Assembly: GCA_023411225.1 (NCBI GenBank)
Contig: JAEYPA010000072.1
Span: 1 to 28,288, forward strand
From: Bacillota bacterium
Lineage (GTDB): Bacteria > Bacillota > Clostridia > Lachnospirales > Lachnospiraceae
Reading direction: 5' to 3'
Length of the DNA stretch: 28,288 nucleotides
Position numbers and translations under genes: made by a program. Positions 14,858 to 22,800 of this stretch are shown here, piece by piece; the stretch's first letter is position 1, and each line of letters begins with the position of its first letter. The notes under the pieces are model-generated. The model was not told the origin of the DNA. It did no database searches and saw only the letters and a list, made by a program, of their open reading frames with translations.

Positions 14858-15641
14858 TCTGTTTTACCAATTCAAAATCCACACAGATTGGATAATCACC
14901 GTCTACCGATTTTTCAATTTTGGCATCGATGCCGTATAATTCCCTTAGGTTTTCTTTGTTCAACACCTGTAAGGGCTCTCCTTCAAAGATCAATTCTCCC
15001 TTCTTCATTCCCACCAAATGATCTGCAAATTTAGCAGCTAAGTTTAATTCATGGATGACTATGACGATTGTGGTTTTATTTTTCCGATTTAACTTCTGTA
15101 GTAGGGTAAGTACCTCCAGTTGGTGGGCCATATCCAAATAAGTGGTGGGCTCGTCAAGTACCAGGATGTCAGTTTTCTGGGCCAAGGTCATGGCAATCCA
15201 TACTCTCTGCCTCTGTCCACCGGAAAGCTGCGCTACATCACGGTCCTTTAGCTCTAACACTCCGGTCTCCTCCATGGCCCAGGCGATAATGTCATGGTCT
15301 TCCTTGGTCATGGTACGAAATGCCTTCTGATAAGGGTACCTTCCGAAGGCAACTAATTCCTGTACGGTGATTTTAGATGGAATGATGGGATTCTGGGAGA
15401 GAACTGCCATCTGTCTGGCGATTTCTTTAGGCGCCATCTCTTTTAAATGCCTTCCCTCAATCTTAATCTCACCTTTTGTTGGCTTTATAATTCTGGCGAT
15501 GGATTTTAATAAAGTAGACTTACCACAGCCGTTGGAACCGATGATCATGGTGATCTTTCCTTTTGGGATGGCAAGATTCATCTTCGGTATGATAATGGTC
15601 TGGTCGTAACCAGCCTGTAGGTTATTTATCTCTATGCTCAT
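14850..15641 (-). CDS. iron-siderophore ABC transporter, ATP-binding protein (FecE/FepC type)
   Basis: This 263-aa cytoplasmic ATPase is of the FecE/BtuD family. Walker A is GSNGCGKST (35-43), the Q-loop is Q82, the ABC signature is LSGGQRQR (138-145), Walker B is ILVLDEP (158-164) and the switch histidine is H196. The family feature AFGRYPYQ (97-104) is also present. All catalytic residues are intact. It lies 11 bases after the second permease gene and overlaps the MFS gene, and should power the FecCD permease pair. Confidence 0.95.
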   Translation of the reverse strand: MSIEINNLQAGYDQTIIIPKMNLAIPKGKITMIIGSNGCGKSTLLKSIARIIKPTKGEIKIEGRHLKEMAPKEIARQMAVLSQNPIIPSKITVQELVAFGRYPYQKAFRTMTKEDHDIIAWAMEETGVLELKDRDVAQLSGGQRQRVWIAMTLAQKTDILVLDEPTTYLDMAHQLEVLTLLQKLNRKNKTTIVIVIHELNLAAKFADHLVGMKKGELIFEGEPLQVLNKENLRELYGIDAKIEKSVDGDYPICVDFELVKQNG

Positions 15642-15652
15642 GACGGCTCCTC

Positions 15653-16663
15653 CTATTTTTCTTTGATTAACAGATAAATAAAATATGGTACTCCTATAAT
15701 CGACACTGCAATTCCTACGGGTATCTCCATTGGGGAGAACAGGTTTCTGGCGGCGGTATCTGCAAGAATCAGTAAAATGGCGCTAACTAACCCTCCCAGT
15801 GGAATTATTAACTTATGTCTGCCTCCTACCAGCCTTTTGGCTAGCTGAGGACCAATCAACCCTAAGAATGCAATGTTTCCGGCTACAGAGGTAGCAACCG
15901 CCGCTAAGATGGCTGCTAAAAAGAAAAAGAAAATCGTCTCTTTCTTAGTCTGAACCCCTAACCCAGTGGCCATCTCTTCCCCTAATTGCAGAGCATCTAA
16001 CACTCTGCTTTTGCAAAATAAGATAAAAACCAACACCAAAATTACGGGAGCTACCAGCTTCACATACATCCAGCTACTTCCCCACAGACTTCCGTTAGTC
16101 CAGGTCAGCACCTGATTATAATCTCCCTTGGTGCTGGTTAGCATGTAGTAAGAAATGATAGCATTAATTCCAGCATTTACTCCGATTCCCACAAGAATCA
16201 GCCGAATCGGCGTAATTCCATTACGGTAGGCAATCAAAAAGATGACAATACTTGCCATCATTCCACCTATCATAGCTATTAGGGGCATGAGAAGAATCTT
16301 ATTTATGGAAAGCACATCATAATAAGTGCTTTTTTGTATGGATAGATAAATTACAACAGCCAAGGCTGCCCCTGCATTCATGCCAATCATGCCTGGCTCC
16401 GCCAATGGATTCTTGGTCACTGTCTGCAAGATACAACCGGCGGCAGATAAAGCCAGTCCTACCAGGATGGCAATTACCATACGGGGAAGGCGAATCTGTA
16501 GAACGGCAAAGTTCTCTGCCTTAGTCCCATTGCCCAGTAAGGTCTGTATGATTCGGTCTATGGATATGGAATAGCTTCCGGACATAATCGACAGTAGCAT
16601 AGATAGAAGTAACAGGCTTCCAGCTACTGTAAACAGCAACACTACTCTATTCTTGGCTTTCAC
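15653..16663 (-). CDS. FecCD-family iron-siderophore permease, subunit 2
   Basis: This 336-aa protein has about ten membrane helices and is of the FecCD/BtuC family. Typical features are LRLPRM-like IRLPRMVIAILVGLALSAAG, then NPLAEPGMIGMNAGAAL, and the C-terminal NIAFLGLIGPQLAKRLVGG and PMEIPVGIAVSIIGVPYFIYLL. It starts with GTG at 16663, which shares one base with the upstream TAG stop; the GGAGAGGGG ribosome binding site lies in the end of the previous gene. It should pair with the other permease to form the membrane channel. Confidence 0.94.
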   Translation of the reverse strand: MKAKNRVVLLFTVAGSLLLLSMLLSIMSGSYSISIDRIIQTLLGNGTKAENFAVLQIRLPRMVIAILVGLALSAAGCILQTVTKNPLAEPGMIGMNAGAALAVVIYLSIQKSTYYDVLSINKILLMPLIAMIGGMMASIVIFLIAYRNGITPIRLILVGIGVNAGINAIISYYMLTSTKGDYNQVLTWTNGSLWGSSWMYVKLVAPVILVLVFILFCKSRVLDALQLGEEMATGLGVQTKKETIFFFFLAAILAAVATSVAGNIAFLGLIGPQLAKRLVGGRHKLIIPLGGLVSAILLILADTAARNLFSPMEIPVGIAVSIIGVPYFIYLLIKEK

Positions 16664-17661
16664 TATCCCCTCTCCTTTCGTACAAGAAATAAGAAATATG
16701 GCACTCCCAGCATGGCGGTAAACAATCCAATCGGCGTCTCATACGGCGTATTGATCATTCTGGCAAGAAGATCTGCCCAGACAAGCAAGACTGCTCCATA
16801 TAGAAAGGACAGAGGAATCACTATACGGTAATCTGCCCCTACCATGCGGCGCACAATATGGGGAATAATAAGACCCACAAATATAATATTGCCAGACACA
16901 CTAACGGAAGCTGCCGTTATAGGAATCATTAAGGCAACAGTAACTACTCGTAGTCTGGCAGGATTAATGCCTAGTCCAATGGCCATATCCTCTCCCAGGC
17001 TTAGGATATTAATCTTCCCAGCCAGAAACATAAGTAAGAGACTACTAATGCCTCCATAGAGTAAAAGTAGCCTTACATCACTCCAGTTGGTATTGCCAAG
17101 ACCACCTGCAATCCAGAAGGCAAGCTCTTGGGAACGGTTTCCCAGAATCGCCACCATAGAAGCCAGGGCTAGTAAGAAGGTGCTGGCGGCTGTTCCAGCT
17201 AGCAATAGCTTTGACATATTCATGTTGGATGCGGAGCGGATACTGATTAAGAGCACAAAGGCTCCACTTAGAATGGCACCAATCATGGCCGCCACCACAG
17301 AGCCATCTCCAGCGATCTTAAGGGTAACAATGGACAGCGCCACTGCAAAGGTTGCCCCTTGGGACATACCAAGAATCGTCGGGTCCGCAATGGGATTTCT
17401 GGTAATTCCCTGCATTCCGGCGCCGGTTAAGGCTAGCATACCTCCAATCAGGAGGGAAGCCGTGGCCCGGGGGATTCTGGAGTCCCGAATCAGCATCATA
17501 TCCAGATTTTCTTCTTGATAGTGAAAAATACTGTCAAACACTAGATTAAGGCTAATGGACTTTGCCCCAATGCAGATAGCAGCGAGAAATCCCGCTGCTA
17601 CTAAGAGTACACCTGTGATTGTAAATAACATTAGTTTCATTTTTGATGACTGATTACTCAT
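16663..17661 (-). CDS. FecCD-family iron-siderophore permease, subunit 1
   Basis: This 332-aa polytopic membrane protein is of the FecCD family. It shows SRIPRATASLLIGGMLALTG, the diagnostic NPIADPTILGMSQGATFAVA, NIIFVGLIIPHIVRRMVG, and the C-terminal PYETPIGLFTAMLGVPYFLF. Its ATG at 17661 overlaps the binding-protein stop by 8 bases, so translation is probably coupled. It is related to but distinct from the adjacent permease, as usual for heterodimeric siderophore importers. Confidence 0.94.
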   Translation of the reverse strand: MSNQSSKMKLMLFTITGVLLVAAGFLAAICIGAKSISLNLVFDSIFHYQEENLDMMLIRDSRIPRATASLLIGGMLALTGAGMQGITRNPIADPTILGMSQGATFAVALSIVTLKIAGDGSVVAAMIGAILSGAFVLLISIRSASNMNMSKLLLAGTAASTFLLALASMVAILGNRSQELAFWIAGGLGNTNWSDVRLLLLYGGISSLLLMFLAGKINILSLGEDMAIGLGINPARLRVVTVALMIPITAASVSVSGNIIFVGLIIPHIVRRMVGADYRIVIPLSFLYGAVLLVWADLLARMINTPYETPIGLFTAMLGVPYFLFLVRKERG

Positions 17662-18652
17662 TAACCTTCTCCATTAAACCGGTTATTTCATTTACAAAGC
17701 CTAATCTTCCAATCGAGCTGTATCCCATATTAAAATATGGACTTGCCGGAAGCTCTACTACATGGCCGGCCTTTACGGCAGAAATGTTCTTCCATATACT
17801 GCTTTGGTAAAGGGCTTTTAGGTCCTCATCAGTACCAATTGCAAAGATATAGTCTGCATCAATGGCAGCAAGTCCTTCATAGGTTACCACAGGAAGGCTG
17901 ATATCAGACTGGGTTGGCATCCCTTTTGGTTTAGTAAGACCCATATCATTGTATAGAACGCTTCCTACGCCGGCTGCATCAAAGATGTAGATGTTCCCGG
18001 CACTTGCTAAGAAAGCAAGATAGGACGAATCTTCTCCATAGGTGTCTTTTAAAACAGCTCCTACGTCAGTTGCCGTTTCTTTATAATCAGCAAGCCAAGC
18101 ATTCGCGACCTCTGTCTTATTAAAGATACCTGCTACTGCCATAAGATCTTCTGTCCAGTCAATTTGCGCCAGTTCAATCATAACAGTAGGTGCAATCTCC
18201 TGAAGCTGTTTATACATCCCTTCCTGTACGGAGGAGATAATAATAAGATCCGGATTTAGGGCAAGAATGGACTCCACATCCATCTCATTTTGCATACTGT
18301 AACCAAGGATCTTCGCATCCTTTAAGACATCCTCCAAATAGGTAGGAAATTTGGTGTAGTCATAAGCATCCGAATTGGCAGTTCCCACTACGGAATAACC
18401 AAGAATGGAAAGGATATCGCTGTTACCACTGATATCTACGATTCTCTTTGGGTTGGCTGGGATGGTAACCTCTCCACGGGCGTCTTTTACAATTACTGTA
18501 TCAGAGGCATTACTTTCGTTTTTATCTGCTTCCACACTGCTTTGTGGGCCAGCAGTGTTCTCTGCTTTATTATTGCTTTTTCCGCATGCTACCAGACCAA
18601 GAGCCATAGCGGAAAACGCTATCGTCGTAAGTATTTTTTTACTATTTATCAT
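17654..18652 (-). CDS. iron-siderophore ABC transporter substrate-binding lipoprotein
   Basis: This 332-aa lipoprotein is of the FecB/FhuD (helical-backbone type III) binding-protein family. The signal sequence ends in the lipobox GLVAC with Cys23 as the lipidation site, followed by a low-complexity linker. The binding fold begins VIVKDARGEVTIPANPKRIV and includes VESILALNPDLIIISS. It is the first gene of the operon, with its own consensus promoter and a GAGAGG ribosome binding site 8 bases before ATG 18652. The ligand is probably a ferric siderophore. Heme or cobalamin cannot be excluded from sequence, but the DtxR-like operator favours iron. Confidence 0.94.
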   Translation of the reverse strand: MINSKKILTTIAFSAMALGLVACGKSNNKAENTAGPQSSVEADKNESNASDTVIVKDARGEVTIPANPKRIVDISGNSDILSILGYSVVGTANSDAYDYTKFPTYLEDVLKDAKILGYSMQNEMDVESILALNPDLIIISSVQEGMYKQLQEIAPTVMIELAQIDWTEDLMAVAGIFNKTEVANAWLADYKETATDVGAVLKDTYGEDSSYLAFLASAGNIYIFDAAGVGSVLYNDMGLTKPKGMPTQSDISLPVVTYEGLAAIDADYIFAIGTDEDLKALYQSSIWKNISAVKAGHVVELPASPYFNMGYSSIGRLGFVNEITGLMEKVNE

Positions 18653-18678
18653 TATATGTTCCTCTCTTTCTAACTCAT

Positions 18679-18694
18679 GTTAGTTAAAGCTAAC
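18679..18694. promoter_or_regulatory. DtxR/IdeR-like operator
   Basis: GTTAG-TTAAAG-CTAAC is a perfect 5-bp inverted repeat with a 6-base spacer, and resembles the DtxR-family iron box (TTAGGTTAGnCTAACCTAA). It lies 8-23 bases after the -10 box, covering the predicted transcription start, where a metal-loaded repressor would block the iron operon. Confidence 0.6.
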
Positions 18695-18701
18695 TTCTGA
18701 C

Positions 18702-18730
18702 ATTATATTAGGTTTTCTTCTTCTTGTCAA
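18702..18730 (-). promoter_or_regulatory. consensus promoter of the iron operon
   Basis: On the minus strand TTGACA (18730-18725) and TATAAT (18707-18702) are both perfect sigma-A consensus boxes, 17 bases apart. The predicted start is near 18695. Such a strong promoter is usual for an iron-repressed operon. Confidence 0.9.
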
Positions 18731-18783
18731 CACGTAATCCTTATTTTATACTATTTACATTTGATTGGGAAATTATTATGGTG

Positions 18784-19272
18784 TTAGCCAATATTCTCTG
18801 CTATACGTTGAATCACAGTTGCATATTTACTTAGACTTTTTTCAAAATCCACTAACCCCATAGAAGTATACCAACATTCATTAGAAAAGCTTTTCCAGGT
18901 GTTTATGGTACTAAGATCGTTTTTTTCCATTGACGCAATTGTACTAACTAAAGTATGATATGTATCTTCTGAAAACTCTCTCGTAACGGATGGACTAATC
19001 TTTTTATTTGCAATAGCTGTATTTGGATTTACATCATCAAGAGATGTATATTTTATTTGAATATATTGCCATGCTTCTGTTATATCATTCTTTTCTGCCA
19101 CATTTAAAACTGCCATAAATGGTGCTTCACATATGCCAACTTTACCATCTTCAAGACTCTTCTCCGCTCCTGAATCTGATCCCATCGTCATTTTTAAAAT
19201 ATCACCAAGATAATTACCGATTATTGTCTTGTCTTTATCGCTTGCAGTATTCATATAGGGATTCCTATTCAC
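18784..19272 (-). CDS. unrecognised 162-aa protein at the end of the T7SS operon
   Basis: This is a soluble, acidic-to-neutral protein, mostly helical by appearance, with no signal peptide or membrane helix. It starts with GTG at 19272, overlapping the preceding gene's stop (GTGAATAG), so translation is probably coupled; a downstream ATG (19254) is an alternative. Notable segments are NYLGDILKMTMGSDSGAEKS, TWKSFSNECWYTSMGLVDF and a C-terminal helix SLSKYATVIQRIAENIG. No toxin, immunity or LXG domain was recognised. Its place right after two WXG100-like genes suggests a T7SS substrate, chaperone or the remnant of an effector. That is inference from position only. Confidence 0.65.
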   Translation of the reverse strand: MNRNPYMNTASDKDKTIIGNYLGDILKMTMGSDSGAEKSLEDGKVGICEAPFMAVLNVAEKNDITEAWQYIQIKYTSLDDVNPNTAIANKKISPSVTREFSEDTYHTLVSTIASMEKNDLSTINTWKSFSNECWYTSMGLVDFEKSLSKYATVIQRIAENIG

Positions 19273-19537
19273 TCAAACCTGCGGCAGCTTTTGTATCTGC
19301 CTCTGCTATTTTATTGCGTGTATCCTGTAGAAAGCTAACTGTATTCCCGATCAATTCATCAAAGGATGCTTTTAAAGTATCATAATACTCATCCACCTGT
19401 TGATATACTCCTATGCTTTGTCCACCGCCTACAACGTCTTCCGATTTCATATCTAAACCACTGCACTCTATTTGTAAGGATCTTAGTAACCCGATCTGGG
19501 TATCAAGATATGCAACGCTAACACTAATCTCTGGCAT
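19265..19537 (-). CDS. WXG100-like small helical protein (T7SS substrate or effector partner)
   Basis: This 90-aa protein starts at ATG 19537 (MPEISVSV), preceded by GGAGGGAAAG; the frame is open further upstream but that part has no ribosome binding site. Two helices flank a short turn (MKSEDVVGGGQSIGVYQQ), and it ends in IAEADTKAAAGLSE. This size and form fit the ESAT-6/WXG100 superfamily and the small helper proteins encoded beside LXG effectors in Firmicutes; no canonical WXG triplet is visible. It should form a helical hairpin, perhaps a heterodimer with the adjacent 94-aa protein, and be recognised by EssC. Confidence 0.72.
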   Translation of the reverse strand: MPEISVSVAYLDTQIGLLRSLQIECSGLDMKSEDVVGGGQSIGVYQQVDEYYDTLKASFDELIGNTVSFLQDTRNKIAEADTKAAAGLSE

Positions 19538-19550
19538 AATTCTTTCCCTC

Positions 19551-19835
19551 CTAAAATAAATATTGATCCGCCTCATTAACATCTACAAGAAATTTTTGCC
19601 CATCTGTTTGTATGGATTCCGATATTTTACCTAATTGATTTTGTAACAATTCGATACATGCTATAAAATCACTCAAGGCTAATGCTATTTCCCCATCTTT
19701 GATGGCATTTGCTCTTACATCTTTTAAGATTGTCAGATAGCTACAATAAATTTTCTCTAGTTTCGCTCCTCGCGTGCTGGAATTATATGCTACAGTAGTT
19801 ACATAATCATCATCAATCACTAAATTTGAATCCAT
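19551..19835 (-). CDS. WXG100-like small helical protein (T7SS substrate or effector partner)
   Basis: This 94-aa protein starts at ATG 19835 after a strong AGGGAGG site. It is predicted to be two long helices around a central turn near ANAIKDGEIA, ending VDVNEADQYLF, a tail seen in small Firmicute T7SS helper proteins. There is no WXG motif. It lies 23 bases after essC and 13 bases before the 90-aa gene, with which it probably forms a pair. Secretion through EssC is inference from context. Confidence 0.7.
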   Translation of the reverse strand: MDSNLVIDDDYVTTVAYNSSTRGAKLEKIYCSYLTILKDVRANAIKDGEIALALSDFIACIELLQNQLGKISESIQTDGQKFLVDVNEADQYLF

Positions 19836-19858
19836 AGTTCTACCTCCCTATTTTTACG

Positions 19859-22800
19859 TTATATTCTGACCATTTTTAGCTTTGTTACAGTATTATCCTG
19901 TATGTAGTATGCATCTTGACATTCCAGTTTTTTCTTATTTTCTCTTACAATTTCATACGGTACATCAAATGGTTTTAGATTATCCAGGTTGTCAAAGTAA
20001 AGAAGGTGCTGCTCCTGCTTAACCATACGCAGTGGCTCTGGTGCATCATAAGAGACAATCGCATTCTCATAATTTGAGAATAGTATACAAACTTTCATAT
20101 GTTTATATTTCGTGACAATCTCCGTATACAGTGTCATAAGGTCCATATCATCCGATATTACTTTTGTAGCCTCATTGTTTTGAATAACAAGTAGCAATAA
20201 CTCATTTACCTTCTCCGGATTGGTAGACTCTATCATTTCCTGATACCGAAGATGCAGTGTTTCGTGCATACTGGTAATGATATCTGTAATTTTATTAATA
20301 TCTAGTGTATACTGTTCCACTATATCTAAGCTCTGTAAATCAGCAAACATTCTGGAAATATCATCGAAAATGAAGGTACGAACAGGATACTTTGTCCTAT
20401 TCTCATTCAGACAATACATCATATAAGCAATAAAGTTCTTATGTTCTGAGTTCTCCCTACCGCATAGTCCCATAGCTCCTAAATTGGAGATATCCAAGTA
20501 AAATGGGCTTACTTCAGTATAGGTAAGACCAACCGGAATTCTATACTCTGTCACTTCCACATTGAAATCCTGTTGCAGTTGAGTAAATGTCAGTATGGTT
20601 GGAATACACGGTATTTTCTTAGCATACATACCGGTATTAACCTCATTGATCTTCTCAACAAATGCATGCATCTCTCTAACTCGGTCAATCTCTTTCTCTC
20701 CATTAAAGGATAGGTAGGTCTGGCACTCTAGCATGCGGTTTTCTAACTCTATGACACATCTACCCGGGATTTCATCCGCTTGTAGTGTCATATGATCATA
20801 TAGATAGCTATACTCATTAGAATCATTGCAGTATAGTGCTACCTTATTGGAGAAGTTGGAAAGATATTTATATCCAATCCCTGTGGTCTGAGAATTTCCA
20901 ACAAGGGTAGATATTCCAACAGCAAGGCCTTCCCGAATTAAAATTAGAAGGGTATCGTTATCCTCCAGATATAACTCAATTAAAGCTGTTAAGTTATCTA
21001 CCAACAGATAGATATGTGGTAGATCTGTATAACCGGCTTCCAGGTAGGAAGCATAGGAACTAAGCCCTAGTGCTGCTAATTTTTCTTTTCTTAGTGCAGT
21101 CTCGCTGTGTAGCATCTTAAATAGATTCTTTAGCTTTTCGTCTTCTGAGGAGCAGACAACTCCACCTACATGATTGAGATTCTCAAAATTCTTTAATACC
21201 ATGGACCCAAAATCAATGATATAAATCACTGATTCCTTTGGTGAACTACCTTTTACAATGGAGCGAATAATACACTGTATGAGATTCGTCTTACCGTATT
21301 GAGAAGAACCTATCATGAGGGTATTTTTGTTGTCTACATCGAGCCATGCGATTCCCTGATACTGGTTATCCGGATCATCATAGATGCCTATCTCCACCAT
21401 ATGGCTATTCTCCTTATGTACATTGTCTTCATCGGGATAAGTGATACATGACGATAATGCGGGAAGACATATGTTAGGCAGTTTCTCAATTGCCTGCTCC
21501 TTACAGTAATCCGTAACATATTGAACAACGCTATCGAGTTGCGTTACATTTCTGGAATCGGATTCTTTTTTCTTCTGGATAAATACCGGAATTCTTTGGC
21601 CGCAAGTGGTAACTTTAAAAATAGTAAATTCCTTTACACTCTCTCCATCCAACTTAGCCGGTGCACCACTAAAAGCAGATTGGAATAGTTCAAATATCTC
21701 ATTATTGCCAACCTGCAGATATGCCCGTCCAGGCTCTTTAATCTCTGCAGCAAGAGGAGATTTTAAAACCTCGTTACTATCCTCCGGACTCTGTACCTTT
21801 AAACACAGTTTAAATCTAGAGTTACTCCAGATTTGATCATCCACTTGTCCGGATGGCTTCTGGGTAGCGAGAATTAGATGCACTCCCAGACTACGTCCTA
21901 TTCTGGCGGCACTGATCAGTTCTTTCATAAAGTCAGGTTGCTCCGCTTTTAATTCAGCAAATTCATCTACAATAATGATCAAATGGGGAAGTGGAATAGA
22001 AACTTCTTTTGATTTATACTTCTTAATGTATTTATCAATATGATTCACATCTGCCTCTGCAAATAGACGCTGCCTTTTCTGCAACTCTGCTTTTATCGAT
22101 TTTAGAGAACGGTTAATCTGCTTGCCATCAATATTAGTTATGGCACCTAGCAGGTGTGGCATATTTTTAAACTGATTTACCATTCCGCCACCCTTAAAGT
22201 CTATGATAACAAAGGCTACTTCATACGGATGAAATAGGGTTGCCATGGAAAGTATATATGTCTGCAATATCTCTGATTTACCCGAGCCTGTTGTACCTGC
22301 CACTAGGCCGTGAGGGCCATGGGCTTTATCATGCAAATCCAGATTGACCATTCCACTTCTGGAAATTCCAATTGGAGCTGACATAGATCTATACACTGCT
22401 GTACCCGCCCATTGTTGTGATAGGTCCAGATCCTCAACTGCACTAATGCCCAGTAATTCAAATAAGGATATCTTCTTGGTCAAAGAGCCTTCCAGAGAGA
22501 TTTCCTCTGTATAGACAGGAGCCAATAACCTCACCATGTTTTTTGCTGCTGCATCGGTGATGGTAAAGTACTGAAAGGGAATGGCCAACGCGCTATTGGC
22601 TGCGTCTACTAATACAGCCTCTTTCCCATTTACAAGGTTAATTAAGTTGTCACAATGTAAAGGAGCATCTTCTTTCCTATCTACAAAGAAAAGAAAGGTA
22701 ATTCCTAACTCCTTTGCCTGGCTAACAAACTTGCTGATTGGATGACTATTGAATCCCAATTCATCATAGAAAAATGCAATGATATGCTTGTTATGTTTCT

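Noticed and set aside
18784..19272. LXG-type toxin
   Set aside because: It is too short, has no LXG N-terminal helical domain and no recognised toxin domain; left as unknown.
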